Shown: positions 42,818 to 51,798, numbered from the stretch's first letter. The stretch: DNA of 64,000 bases from CAWECB01 sp963807465 (GCA_963807465.1 CAWECB010000003.1:370037-434036); one strand, 5' to 3'. Translations and numbers: made by a program. The notes: a model not told the origin generated them from the sequence alone.

Positions 42818-43378
42818 ATGTATTGCGACCTTAAAATTTTTGAGGCTATCAACGGCTTGGCAAATAACTCAAGAATTATAGACTCATTAGGAATATTTAT
42901 GGCAGACTATTTGCCGTATCTATTGGGGATATTGTTAATATCTTTTTTATTTTGGCCGCGAAAAGACAGGGTTAAAAATAGAGCGATGGTTTTAGTTTCC
43001 ATAGTTTCCGCATTTATAGCCTTATTCGTAGTTAAGAATACAATCCTGCTCTTTTATGATCGTCCGAGGCCCTACATGATTCTTCCCACGGCTCACAAGC
43101 TCATATATACTAGTCTTGCTGAAAACCTGCAATCTTTTCCTTCCGGTCACACTCTTTTCTTTTTTGCGTTAAGTGCCGTAATATATAGCTTTAATAAAAA
43201 ATTGGGTATATTCTTCCTTTTATGTTCTACCCTAATGAGCATAGCAAGAGTATTTGTCGGAGTCCATTGGCCAAGCGATATATTGGCAGGTGCTATTTTG
43301 GGAATAACAGCCGGTCTTGTAATTAAATGGGTTTATATAAAATATCGTGCTTTTATAGATAACCTCATTTCGATATAG
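42818..43378 (+). CDS. PAP2-family phosphatase (undecaprenyl-diphosphatase-like)
   Basis: 186 residues, six membrane segments; motifs KNTILLFYDRPRP (K-x6-RP), FPSGHTLFF (PSGH) and ARVFVGVHWPSD (R-x5-H-x3-D) are all in place. Probably recycles undecaprenyl diphosphate (BcrC-like) for the wall and lipid I pathway. Four bases separate it from dgkA. Confidence 0.85.
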   Translation: MYCDLKIFEAINGLANNSRIIDSLGIFMADYLPYLLGILLISFLFWPRKDRVKNRAMVLVSIVSAFIALFVVKNTILLFYDRPRPYMILPTAHKLIYTSLAENLQSFPSGHTLFFFALSAVIYSFNKKLGIFFLLCSTLMSIARVFVGVHWPSDILAGAILGITAGLVIKWVYIKYRAFIDNLISI

Positions 43379-43434
43379 TATTTAATAAAATATTTACTCT
43401 CAAAAGGGTTCCATCACGTTTCTTTGAGACTGTG

Positions 43435-43463
43435 TTTACAGGAGAATAGGAAATTAGTATAAT
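43435..43463 (+). promoter_or_regulatory. Promoter of the CYTH gene
   Basis: TTTACA (43435-43440), 17-base spacer, TATAAT (43458-43463), eight bases before ATG 43472. Confidence 0.7.
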
Positions 43464-43471
43464 GATTGCAT

Positions 43472-44029
43472 ATGCATCAAGAAGTTGAAATTCAGGCTAA
43501 GATAAAAAACCCGAGAGAGGTTGAGAAAAAACTTAGAAAAGCTGGTAAATTCGTTAAAGTTCGCAAACAGACCGATAAGTACTTTGTGACCCCACAGAGA
43601 GACTTCTTTTCCAAGAATCCTCCAATCGAATATCTTCGTGTCAGATATGAGGAGGGCAGAAGCCATCTGAATTACTCTTTTTTACATTTTAAAAATGATG
43701 GCTGGCTGGACGTAACCGATGAATACGAGACCCTTGTAAATAATCCTAAAATAGTCGAACAAATTTTTAAAAAGATTGGCCTGATTCAGAAAGTAACGGT
43801 TTCCAAAACAAGGAAATACTTTGATTTCGGAAAATTCGAGGTAACATTGGATCATGTCAATAATTTGGGAGACTTTATGGAGGTTGAAGCCAAAAATGTT
43901 AAAGGTAGTGTAGGTAAAACAAAAAAAGCTTGCATGGACTTCCTAAACAGCCTTGATATTGAATACGAAGTTAAAGCCGAGATGGGATATCCGAGGATGC
44001 TCTACCAAAAAATTAAAAAGAAGAAATAA
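43472..44029 (+). CDS. CYTH-domain protein
   Basis: 185 residues starting MHQEVEIQAKI, which contains the ExExK signature of CYTH (CyaB/thiamine triphosphatase) tunnel enzymes. Alternating charged strands follow (YLRVRYEEGR, LNYSFLHFK, FEVTLDHVNNLGDFMEVEAK), giving the Arg/Lys and Glu ligands for a triphosphate and metal. Substrate (inorganic or nucleoside triphosphate) unknown. A TTG at 43466 is also in frame, but ATG 43472 fits the promoter. Confidence 0.82.
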   Translation: MHQEVEIQAKIKNPREVEKKLRKAGKFVKVRKQTDKYFVTPQRDFFSKNPPIEYLRVRYEEGRSHLNYSFLHFKNDGWLDVTDEYETLVNNPKIVEQIFKKIGLIQKVTVSKTRKYFDFGKFEVTLDHVNNLGDFMEVEAKNVKGSVGKTKKACMDFLNSLDIEYEVKAEMGYPRMLYQKIKKKK

Positions 44030-44035
44030 CTATTT

Positions 44036-44305
44036 ATGAACAAAAAAACTTTAGGTTATCTGGGGTTTCTCAGTCTACTTGCCCCTGTCGGCGTATATCT
44101 CGCAGCTGAGAGAGAGAATAGCGCCTTTCTCGGTTTTCTCGGATTTTTCGGCTTTTTAGGTTTTTTTACTTACTTTAATTCCGATACCGACAAAAAATGG
44201 AACCAATACACGAATAAAGAAAAGGTCGGGACCTTATTGTTGTTCCTTCTCGGCCTGGGCCTGATTTTTGGAACCTTCGTAGGGGTACTTATCACCTTCA
44301 AATAG
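44036..44305 (+). CDS. Small membrane protein, 89 aa
   Basis: Two to three hydrophobic segments with phenylalanine/glycine-rich repeats (FLGFLGFFGFLGFF) and a central soluble patch (NSDTDKKWNQYTNKEK). No function recognised. It follows the CYTH gene by six bases, so the two are cotranscribed. Confidence 0.55.
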   Translation: MNKKTLGYLGFLSLLAPVGVYLAAERENSAFLGFLGFFGFLGFFTYFNSDTDKKWNQYTNKEKVGTLLLFLLGLGLIFGTFVGVLITFK

Positions 44306-44361
44306 CCAGCCTATTGAGGGAATTTTGTCTTTTATGGTATTATATAAACAGCGGAAATTGG

Positions 44362-44390
44362 TTGATTTTTCTAAGATTTTAAGGTAAAAT
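44362..44390 (+). promoter_or_regulatory. Promoter of pheST
   Basis: TTGATT (44362-44367), 17-base spacer, TAAAAT (44385-44390); leader about 30 bases. Confidence 0.7.
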
Positions 44391-44426
44391 ATGATTAGTT
44401 GAACAGCTAACCCGTTATATTTTTTT

Positions 44427-45449
44427 ATGGATTTTTCGGAGATTAAAAACAGCACTGAAAAAGAGCTCCAAAACATCAAAAACTCAAGAGAATTGAAGGC
44501 TTTTTACGATAAATATCTCGGCAAAAAAGGGGAAATAAGAGGCCTTTTTTCTTTAGTTAAGGATCTGGCCGGCGAGGAAAAGAAAAGAATGGGGCAGGAG
44601 ATAAATAATTTTTCTTTGTTTTTAGAGGAGAAAGTCTCGCAGATGGAGATGAATCTGAAGAGGGCCGAATCAAGAACTGTCGATTTACAATCCAGGGGAG
44701 ATATTAGCCTTACCGAAAATAAGATAGAAATTGGACATCTACATCCTTTGACCCAAGTGAGGCGAGAAATAGAGAACATCTTTGAACTTATGGGATTTAC
44801 AGTTGTCGAAGGGCCGGAAGTCGAAGACGAGTGGCACAACTTCGATTCCTTAAATATTCCAGAAGGACACCCTGCTAGAGATGCGCTGTCTTTGGGGAAG
44901 ACCTTCTATTTGGAGAACGGCGAAGTCTTGAGGACGCAGACTTCTTCGTCTCAGACGAGATACATGAAAAAGATGAAGCCGCCCATAAGGATAGTAATTC
45001 CCGGAAAGACATATAGGTATGAAACCACCGACGCTTCGCACGAGATTAACTTTTACCAGATAGAAGGACTGTACGTTGACGAGAATGTTTCCGTGGCTAA
45101 TTTAAAGGCCGTTCTGCAGAGGTTTTTGAGAGAATTCTTTAAAAGAGAGGTGGAGATTAGGCTTCGGCCGAGCTATTTTCCTTTTACCGAACCGAGCTTT
45201 GAAGTCGATATGCTTTGCACCGTCTGCGGAGGGAAAGGATGTTCTTCTTGTAAGAGGACCGGCTGGGTTGAATTGCTTGGGTCGGGAATAGTCCATCCCA
45301 ACGTTATCAGAAACGGCGGTCTTGACCCTAACAAATACAAGGGATTTGCCTTCGGGATGGCCATAGACAGGCTGGCGATGATGAAATACAAGGTGAATGA
45401 TATAAGGCTGTTCCACAGCGGAAATCTTAGGTTCTTAAAGCAATTCTAA
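44427..45449 (+). CDS. pheS: Phenylalanine--tRNA ligase alpha subunit
   Basis: 340 residues: N-terminal coiled coil, HPLTQVRREIENIFELMGF, GPEVEDEWHNFDSLNIPEGHPAR, motif 2 region YRYETTDASHEINFYQIEG and motif 3 FAFGMAIDRLAMMKY. An internal cysteine cluster (CTVCGGKGCSSCKRTGW) could be a structural zinc site. One base separates it from pheT. Confidence 0.94.
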   Translation: MDFSEIKNSTEKELQNIKNSRELKAFYDKYLGKKGEIRGLFSLVKDLAGEEKKRMGQEINNFSLFLEEKVSQMEMNLKRAESRTVDLQSRGDISLTENKIEIGHLHPLTQVRREIENIFELMGFTVVEGPEVEDEWHNFDSLNIPEGHPARDALSLGKTFYLENGEVLRTQTSSSQTRYMKKMKPPIRIVIPGKTYRYETTDASHEINFYQIEGLYVDENVSVANLKAVLQRFLREFFKREVEIRLRPSYFPFTEPSFEVDMLCTVCGGKGCSSCKRTGWVELLGSGIVHPNVIRNGGLDPNKYKGFAFGMAIDRLAMMKYKVNDIRLFHSGNLRFLKQF

Positions 45450-45450
45450 A

Positions 45451-47445
45451 ATGATATTTTCATACAACTGGTTAAAATCTTTTTTCAAGAGTCCGTTGCC
45501 CCAGCCGGAGAAGCTGGCCGAGATTTTGACCATGCACTCTTTTGAGAACGAGACTTTGGAAAAGAAGAAAGGAGATTACTTGTTGGGAATAGACGTGTTG
45601 CCCGATAGGGCTGGAGATTGTTTGTCGCATCTGGGAATCGCAAGAGAATGCTCGGCATTATTGGATAAGAAGATAATCCTTCCCTCAATTAAGATAAATG
45701 AGGATAAAAAGTTGAAGATAAAAGACTTTTTATCGGTTAAGGTTGAGAAACCGAAAGACTGTCCTAGGTATACAGTAAGGGTTCTGACCGAAGTTAATGT
45801 TTGCCCGTCTCCCAATTGGTTAAAAGAAAAGCTACTTGCCTGCGGATTGAATTCCATAAATAACGTGGTCGATGCCACCAACTACGTAATGCTTGAAATG
45901 GGGCAACCCCTCCACGCTTTCGATTACGATAAAGTCGGTAAAGAGATAATAGTTAGAAGAGCCGGAAAAGGAGAAAGGATAATGACTCTAAGCGGAAAGG
46001 AATATGTTCTAGACAAAGATACGCTCTTGATATCCGACCCAAAGAGACCCTTGGCCCTGGCGGGGATAAAGGGAGGAATAGGGGCGGAAATCACCAATGC
46101 CACGAAAACCATTATTTTAGAATCGGCCAACTTCAACCCCAAACTCATATCCCAGACCGCAAGAAGACTAAATTTGAGAACTGACGCTTCGATGAGATTC
46201 GAGCATAATCTTGATCCCAATCTGACCGAGGCTGCGATTGACAGAGTCGCTTCGATAATTAAGGAAGTAGCCGGAGCGAAAGTTATCAGCGGAAAGATAG
46301 ATGTTTACAAGAACAAAGTGAAGCCTAAAAAGATCAAGCTCAATTTCGGTGATATTAAAAGAATCATCGGAGTAGAGATAAGCAGGATGGAAATAGTTAA
46401 GATATTGTCCAAATTGGGATTTGAAGTTTCGGGAACCGGCGATTTATCGGTTTTGGTTCCGACTTTTAGGCAGGATGTCGTAATTCCCGAAAACTTGATT
46501 GAAGAAATCGGAAGAGTTTATGGATACGATAAAATTTTAAGCATCCTTCCTTATTCCTATCTCGAACCAGCAACGAGGAACGAAGAACTATTCTGGCAGA
46601 ACAAAAGTAAGGACGTATTCAAGGAGCTGGGATTCTCCGAAATTTATACATATTCTTTCGTGGGAGACGAAGAGAAGGGTATCTTTAATTTTGAGGCAGA
46701 GGAAATCATTAATCCGGTAAGCGGCTTTTACAAATATCTGAGGCCGACCTTGGTTCCCCAGATGATGAAGATTGCCAAAGAAAACTTGAAATTTTTCAAC
46801 GATTTGAAAATATTCGAATTAAATACAGTATTTATTAAAAGCAAAAAAATTCGTGAGAAAATGATGCTGTCGGGAGCCGTCGCCGGATACGATTTTTATT
46901 ATTTGAAAGACTGCCTTAATGTTTTGTTCGGTAATTTAAATATTAAGGTTTCTTACGAATCTATGGCGGGAAGTCTGATTTGGCACAATAATAAGACGGC
47001 GGAGATAAAGATAGGCAATGAATCCATTGGGTATATCGGGTATTTGGCGCCAGATATTATGGATGTTTTAAATATAAAGAAAGAAGTTCTTGCATTCGAA
47101 CTCGATTTCGACAAGCTGCAGAAACATGCTTCGGAAAAGAGGGAATATCAGCAAATATCTTATCACCCTCCGGCAATGAGGGATATATCCGGCGTGGTTC
47201 CCGAGAAGATAAAGATAGAAGAAATAATGGAAACAATTAAAAAGAATGGAGGAGGATTATTGAAATCGGTTGAAGTATTCGATATCTACAAAGGTAAAGG
47301 AATTCCCGAAGATAAGAAGAGCGTTTCATTTCACTTGATTTACCAGTCCGAAGAAAAGACTCTCGATCCAAAGACGATTGATTCTCTACACGACGGATTA
47401 ATCAACAAATTAAAAGAAGCGGTGAACTGGGAAGAAAGAAAATAA
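45451..47445 (+). CDS. pheT: Phenylalanine--tRNA ligase beta subunit, short form
   Basis: 664 residues, shorter than the usual 790-800: after MIFSYNWLKSFF the protein passes directly to LDVLPDRAGDCLSHLGIARE, so the EMAP/tRNA-binding domain (about 110 residues) is missing. B3/B4 editing, B5, catalytic-like (LIEEIGRVYGYDKI) and C-terminal anticodon domain (YHPPAMRDISGVVPE) are present. It operates as an alpha2-beta2 complex with PheS. Confidence 0.92.
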   Translation: MIFSYNWLKSFFKSPLPQPEKLAEILTMHSFENETLEKKKGDYLLGIDVLPDRAGDCLSHLGIARECSALLDKKIILPSIKINEDKKLKIKDFLSVKVEKPKDCPRYTVRVLTEVNVCPSPNWLKEKLLACGLNSINNVVDATNYVMLEMGQPLHAFDYDKVGKEIIVRRAGKGERIMTLSGKEYVLDKDTLLISDPKRPLALAGIKGGIGAEITNATKTIILESANFNPKLISQTARRLNLRTDASMRFEHNLDPNLTEAAIDRVASIIKEVAGAKVISGKIDVYKNKVKPKKIKLNFGDIKRIIGVEISRMEIVKILSKLGFEVSGTGDLSVLVPTFRQDVVIPENLIEEIGRVYGYDKILSILPYSYLEPATRNEELFWQNKSKDVFKELGFSEIYTYSFVGDEEKGIFNFEAEEIINPVSGFYKYLRPTLVPQMMKIAKENLKFFNDLKIFELNTVFIKSKKIREKMMLSGAVAGYDFYYLKDCLNVLFGNLNIKVSYESMAGSLIWHNNKTAEIKIGNESIGYIGYLAPDIMDVLNIKKEVLAFELDFDKLQKHASEKREYQQISYHPPAMRDISGVVPEKIKIEEIMETIKKNGGGLLKSVEVFDIYKGKGIPEDKKSVSFHLIYQSEEKTLDPKTIDSLHDGLINKLKEAVNWEERK

Positions 47446-47456
47446 TAAAAACTACC

Positions 47457-49376
47457 ATGGCAAAAGAAAAAGCAAGCTCGTACAGCGCAAAAGATATATA
47501 TGTTTTGGAAGGATTGGACCCGGTGAGGAAAAGACCGGGGATGTATATCGGATCCACGGGGCCATCTGGACTCCATCATCTGGTCTACGAAGTCGTTGAT
47601 AATTCCCTAGACGAGGCATTGGCCGGATACTGCGATAAGATAGAAGTATATCTTCTTCCCGGAAATCAGGTTAAGGTGATTGACAACGGGAGAGGAATTC
47701 CGGTTGATATCCATGAAAAAACCAAGAAATCGGCCCTAGAGACAATCATGACTACCCTTCATGCCGGAGGAAAATTCGGCAGCGACGCCTATAAGATTTC
47801 TGGAGGATTGCACGGGGTTGGAGTTTCGGTTGTCTGCGCATTATCCAAATACACGAGGGCTGAAGTCTGCAGGGAGGGAAAATTATATGCTCAAGATTAC
47901 AAGCAAGGAAAACCCCAGGCAGCGGTTAAGAAGATAGGGGACTGCAAGAAAAGAGGAACGACTATCATTTTCGAACCCGATCCGGAGATATTCAAGGAAA
48001 TAATCTTTGACAGGAAAAAATTGTTGGCCCATTTGAGGCAGCAGGCTTATCTGACCAAGGGAATTAGGATCGATTTCTACGATTCAAGAGATTCAAAAGA
48101 TTTGTACGAATACCACTTCTACTTCGAAGGAGGAGTTGTTTCGTATTTGAAATACATGTACCGCGGTTCGACCCCGGTACACAATACTCCTTTCTATGGT
48201 TCCGGAGAAAAAGAAGGGGTGCAGGTCGAAGCTGCTTTCCAGTACACAGACGATTACGAGACCCAGGAAGAAAGCTTCACAAATAATATCTTTACTGTCG
48301 AGGGGGGGATGCATTTGACTGGATTTAGGGCGGCATTAACAAGACTCATTAATGACTATGCGAGAAAGGGAGGATTCCTTAAAGAATCCGAGCCCAACCT
48401 CACCGGAGACGATATCAGGGAAGGATTGAATGCCATCGTTTCGGTCAAGATCAGGGAGCCACAGTTCGAAGGGCAGACCAAGTCAAAGCTGGGCAATCCG
48501 GAAGCCAGAACGGCGACCGAAGCGGTAGTTTCCGAAGCACTTTCCGATTATTTGGAAAAATATCCGCAGGATGCAAAGATTGTCATCGAGAAATCGGTCC
48601 TTTCCTACAAGGCGAGGAAAGCGGCTAAAGCGGCCAAGGAAACCGTTTTGAGGAAAGGTGTTCTCGAGGGGCTGTCTCTGCCGGGAAAACTGGCCGACTG
48701 CACGTCAAGGACTCCCGAGGAATCAGAAATATATATCGTAGAAGGAGAATCTGCAGGAGGATCTTCAAGGCAGGCGAGGAACAGGAAATTCCAGGCCATT
48801 CTTCCTTTAAAAGGAAAGATTTTGAACATCGAAAGGGTGAGGCTGGATAAGATGCTCTCTTCGGTTGAGGTCAAGTCTTTGATTATTGCCCTGGGAACTG
48901 CCATCGCCGACGATTTTGACATCGAGAAATTGAGATACCACAGGATCATCGTCATGTGCGATGCGGATTCCGATGGAAACCACATTAAGACATTGTTGCT
49001 TACATTGTTCTTCAGGCATTTCAGGCCGATCATTGAAAAAGGATATCTGTATCTGGCCCAGCCGCCACTATATAAGATACAGATGGGTAAAGATGCGAAA
49101 TATGCGTACTCGGACGACGAGAAGGAGAAAATATTGAAAGGTATGAAGGATAATACCAAGTTCTCTATCCAAAGGTATAAAGGTCTGGGAGAGATGAATC
49201 CAGAGCAGCTCTGGGAGACTACCATGGATCCTGCGAACAGGGTGCTTTTGCAAGTCACGATAGAAGACGCCATAGAGGCGGATAGGACCTTGGACATGCT
49301 CATGGGCAAGGAAGTCGCCCCGAGAAAGAGATTCATTCAGGCTTCAGCCAAGAACGTGAAGAATCTTGATATTTAA
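47457..49376 (+). CDS. gyrB: DNA gyrase subunit B
   Basis: 639 residues: VLEGLDPVRKRPGMYIGSTG, DNSLDEALAGYCDKIEV, GGLHGVGVSVVCALS, transducer region, TOPRIM motifs IVEGESAGGSSRQARNRKFQAI and MCDADSDGNHIKTLLL, and a C-terminal YKGLGEMNPEQLWETTMDP. Complete. ParE is possible in principle, but the length and Toprim region agree with GyrB. No gyrA nearby. Confidence 0.92.
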   Translation: MAKEKASSYSAKDIYVLEGLDPVRKRPGMYIGSTGPSGLHHLVYEVVDNSLDEALAGYCDKIEVYLLPGNQVKVIDNGRGIPVDIHEKTKKSALETIMTTLHAGGKFGSDAYKISGGLHGVGVSVVCALSKYTRAEVCREGKLYAQDYKQGKPQAAVKKIGDCKKRGTTIIFEPDPEIFKEIIFDRKKLLAHLRQQAYLTKGIRIDFYDSRDSKDLYEYHFYFEGGVVSYLKYMYRGSTPVHNTPFYGSGEKEGVQVEAAFQYTDDYETQEESFTNNIFTVEGGMHLTGFRAALTRLINDYARKGGFLKESEPNLTGDDIREGLNAIVSVKIREPQFEGQTKSKLGNPEARTATEAVVSEALSDYLEKYPQDAKIVIEKSVLSYKARKAAKAAKETVLRKGVLEGLSLPGKLADCTSRTPEESEIYIVEGESAGGSSRQARNRKFQAILPLKGKILNIERVRLDKMLSSVEVKSLIIALGTAIADDFDIEKLRYHRIIVMCDADSDGNHIKTLLLTLFFRHFRPIIEKGYLYLAQPPLYKIQMGKDAKYAYSDDEKEKILKGMKDNTKFSIQRYKGLGEMNPEQLWETTMDPANRVLLQVTIEDAIEADRTLDMLMGKEVAPRKRFIQASAKNVKNLDI

Positions 49377-49405
49377 TTGACATTTAGGGTCCTTTTTGAT
49401 AACCT
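49377..49405 (+). promoter_or_regulatory. Promoter of secE-nusG-rplK, probably leaderless
   Basis: TTGACA (49377-49382), 17-base spacer, TAACCT (49400-49405), six bases before the secE ATG at 49412. Confidence 0.65.
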
Positions 49406-49411
49406 CTAACT

Positions 49412-49603
49412 ATGAAATCGTCTAACAAAATATCCAATTTTTTTGGCGGTGCTTGGTCTGAAATAAGGAAAATTACTTGGCCGACCCGACAGGAAACAAT
49501 AGTATATACCATAACGGTAATAGTGATTTGCGTAATAGTGGCTATTTTCTTGGGCGCTTTTGACACTTTGTATCAGTACCTATTACAAAAGTTTGTTTTT
49601 TAA
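49412..49603 (+). CDS. secE: Preprotein translocase subunit SecE
   Basis: 63 residues: amphipathic helix SEIRKITWPTRQETI followed by one membrane segment (VYTITVIVICVIVAIFLGAFD). Minimal one-TM SecE next to nusG, its standard neighbour. Confidence 0.92.
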   Translation: MKSSNKISNFFGGAWSEIRKITWPTRQETIVYTITVIVICVIVAIFLGAFDTLYQYLLQKFVF

Positions 49604-49605
49604 TT

Positions 49606-50151
49606 ATGTCAAAACAACAGGTTACAAACGAAAGAAGGTGGTACGTCCTGCATACTTATTCCGGATACGAAGACGCAGTGGCCAAGAGCTTAAAGCAGAG
49701 AATAGAGTCTTTGGGGATGGAAGACAAGATTTTTAACGTCCTTGTTCCTAAAGAGAAGAAGATAAAGATAAGGAACGGGAAAAAGAAGACAGTCGAGGAA
49801 AAAATATATCCGGGATATGTTCTTGTGGAAATGATAGTTACTGATGATTCCTGGTACGTGGTGAGGAACACTCCCAACGTGACCGGATTCGTCGGATCGG
49901 GAACGGTTCCCTTGCCGGTATCATTGGAAGAGATGCTAGCCCTTAAAAAGAGGACCGATACCGAAGAGCCCAAATACAAAATGGACTTCAAGAAGGGAGA
50001 AGCGGTTAAGATAATCGACGGACCGTTTAAGGATTCGGACGGTAAGGTTTCTGGGATAGACAAGGAGAAAGGAAAAGTAAAGGTCTTGATAAATATGTTC
50101 GGCAGAGATACGCCGCTAGAACTCGATTCGTTACAAATTAAGAAGATTTAA
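49606..50151 (+). CDS. nusG: Transcription antitermination protein NusG
   Basis: 181 residues: RRWYVLHTYSGYEDAV at the start of the NGN domain, PGYVLVEMIVTDDSWYVVRNTPNVTGFVG, then a C-terminal KOW domain (FKKGEAVKIIDGPFKDSDGKV). Intact. Confidence 0.94.
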   Translation: MSKQQVTNERRWYVLHTYSGYEDAVAKSLKQRIESLGMEDKIFNVLVPKEKKIKIRNGKKKTVEEKIYPGYVLVEMIVTDDSWYVVRNTPNVTGFVGSGTVPLPVSLEEMLALKKRTDTEEPKYKMDFKKGEAVKIIDGPFKDSDGKVSGIDKEKGKVKVLINMFGRDTPLELDSLQIKKI

Positions 50152-50152
50152 T

Positions 50153-50578
50153 ATGGCAAAGAAAGTAAAAGCGATAGTAAAACTACACATTCAGGCCGGA
50201 AAGGCCACGCCCGCTCCTCCCGTAGGTCCGGCTTTGGCTTCCCAGGGCGTCAACATCGCCGAGTTCTGTTCCAGATTTAATGAAGCGACCAGGGACAAGG
50301 GGAACTTCAAGATACCAGTTGACATCACCGTCTACGAGGACAGAACTTATAGCATGCTGATGAAACAGCCTCCCGCAGCGGAGCTTATAAAGTACGCCAT
50401 AGGCCTGGAAAAGGGCTCTGGAGAGGCGAATAAGAAGAAAGTGGGCAAGATTACAAAGGCCCAGCTAAAAGAGGTCTTGAAGCAAAAGATGCCCGACATG
50501 AATACTAAGAACTCAGAACAGGCCCTAAAGACCCTTGAAGGGACGGCCAAATCACTCGGCATTGAAGTCATCGATTAA
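50153..50578 (+). CDS. rplK: 50S ribosomal protein L11
   Basis: 141 residues: VKLHIQAGKATPAPPVGPALASQGVNI with the conserved PAPPVGPALG-type loop, then EFCSRFNEATRDKG and C-terminal TAKSLGIEV. The usual rplA and rplJ-rplL partners do not follow; dcd begins 18 bases after the stop. Confidence 0.95.
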   Translation: MAKKVKAIVKLHIQAGKATPAPPVGPALASQGVNIAEFCSRFNEATRDKGNFKIPVDITVYEDRTYSMLMKQPPAAELIKYAIGLEKGSGEANKKKVGKITKAQLKEVLKQKMPDMNTKNSEQALKTLEGTAKSLGIEVID

Positions 50579-50595
50579 TCCTAAATTTAAAAATC

Positions 50596-51162
50596 GTGAT
50601 ACTATCAGACAGAGAAATCAAAAAGCTTATCGAAGAAGGGAAGATTCAGATTTCTCCGAAGCCAAACCTTGACGAACAGTTAGGTTCGGCTTCTTTAGAT
50701 TTAAGGCTGGATTCGGAGTTTATGGTGTTCGAGCATACCAAGAAAGCCTTTATAGATACTCGCGACGCAGATAGTTTTAAGGGAATGACGAGAACGGTAA
50801 AGATAGGGCCCGACGAACCCTTCGTCTTCCAACCAGGGGAATTCGTCCTGGGAGTGACCGAAGAAGAGATATTTCTTCCCGATGATCTTGCGGCAAGGAT
50901 TGACGGCAGGTCGAGCTTGGGAAGGCTCGGCATTGTGATTCATTCGACGGCCGGGCACATCGACCCAGGATTTAAGGGAAAGATTGTTCTTGAAATGGAA
51001 AATATAGGGATGATACCGATACTGTTATATCCCGGTACGAGAATTTGCCAATTGGTATTCGAACCCCTGTCTTCTCCGACGCTGAATCCTTATTACAAGA
51101 AGAAAGGTGCGAAGTATGTCAATGTTCAGCATCCTCAGGAGAGTAAACTAGAACAGGATTAA
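50596..51162 (+). CDS. dcd: dCTP deaminase
   Basis: 188 residues, GTG start. LSDREIKKLIEEGKI, LGSASLDLRL, RIDGRSSLGRLGIVIHSTAGHIDPGFKGKI with catalytic Glu in LEMENIG. Converts dCTP to dUTP (or directly to dUMP if bifunctional); with tmk next, it supplies dTMP precursors. No thymidylate synthase is present in the window. Confidence 0.9.
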   Translation: MILSDREIKKLIEEGKIQISPKPNLDEQLGSASLDLRLDSEFMVFEHTKKAFIDTRDADSFKGMTRTVKIGPDEPFVFQPGEFVLGVTEEEIFLPDDLAARIDGRSSLGRLGIVIHSTAGHIDPGFKGKIVLEMENIGMIPILLYPGTRICQLVFEPLSSPTLNPYYKKKGAKYVNVQHPQESKLEQD

Positions 51163-51171
51163 ATTCAACCA

Positions 51172-51798
51172 ATGGAAAAAGCTTTGGGGAAATTTATCGT
51201 GATAGAGGGGATTGACGGATGCGGAGGGGAAACTCAGACAAATTTTCTGTCTGATTTTTTTTCTAAAAATGGACATCGGGTAAATAAATTGTCATATCCC
51301 GATTACGATGGACCTATAGGAAACCTGCTCCACCATTACCTCCACAGGAAGTACGAGTTCAATTTGGGAGCCAAGGCCTTGATATATTTCACCGATTTCG
51401 TCAAAGACAAGGAGAAGATGCAGGAATTTCTTAAAAGTGGTAACATATTGATAGCGGATAGGTATTTTACGTCAACAATGGTTTACCAGCATTTAGAAGG
51501 GCTTGAGATGGAAAAATTACTTGAATTGGCCAAAATATTTGAACTTCCTAAGCCCGATTTGTGCATATATGTCAAGATATCGGCCGAAACCTCAATTAAA
51601 AGGAAAGTGAAGGAAAAGGAAGGCAATTTGGATAGGCACGAGGAAGATAATAAATTCTTGAGCGATGTAGCTAGCACGTATGATAAGATAGCGAAAGACA
51701 ATATCTTTTGCGATTGGGCTGTAATCGACGGAGAAAAATCGATTGAAGAGGTTTCAAAAAAAATATTAAGCGTAATTAATAAAAAACTGGGAATATGA
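51172..51798 (+). CDS. tmk: Thymidylate kinase-like protein with altered P-loop
   Basis: 208 residues. The N terminus VIEGIDGCGGETQTNFL aligns with the Tmk P-loop G-x-D-G-x-G-K-S/T-T-Q, but G-E stands where K-S is expected, so the usual ATP-binding lysine is missing. ILIADRYFTSTMVYQHLEG (DR motif) and the lid-like RKVKEKEGNLDRHEEDNKF are otherwise Tmk-like. Function is therefore probable but not certain. It overlaps deoC by four bases. Confidence 0.8.
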   Translation: MEKALGKFIVIEGIDGCGGETQTNFLSDFFSKNGHRVNKLSYPDYDGPIGNLLHHYLHRKYEFNLGAKALIYFTDFVKDKEKMQEFLKSGNILIADRYFTSTMVYQHLEGLEMEKLLELAKIFELPKPDLCIYVKISAETSIKRKVKEKEGNLDRHEEDNKFLSDVASTYDKIAKDNIFCDWAVIDGEKSIEEVSKKILSVINKKLGI

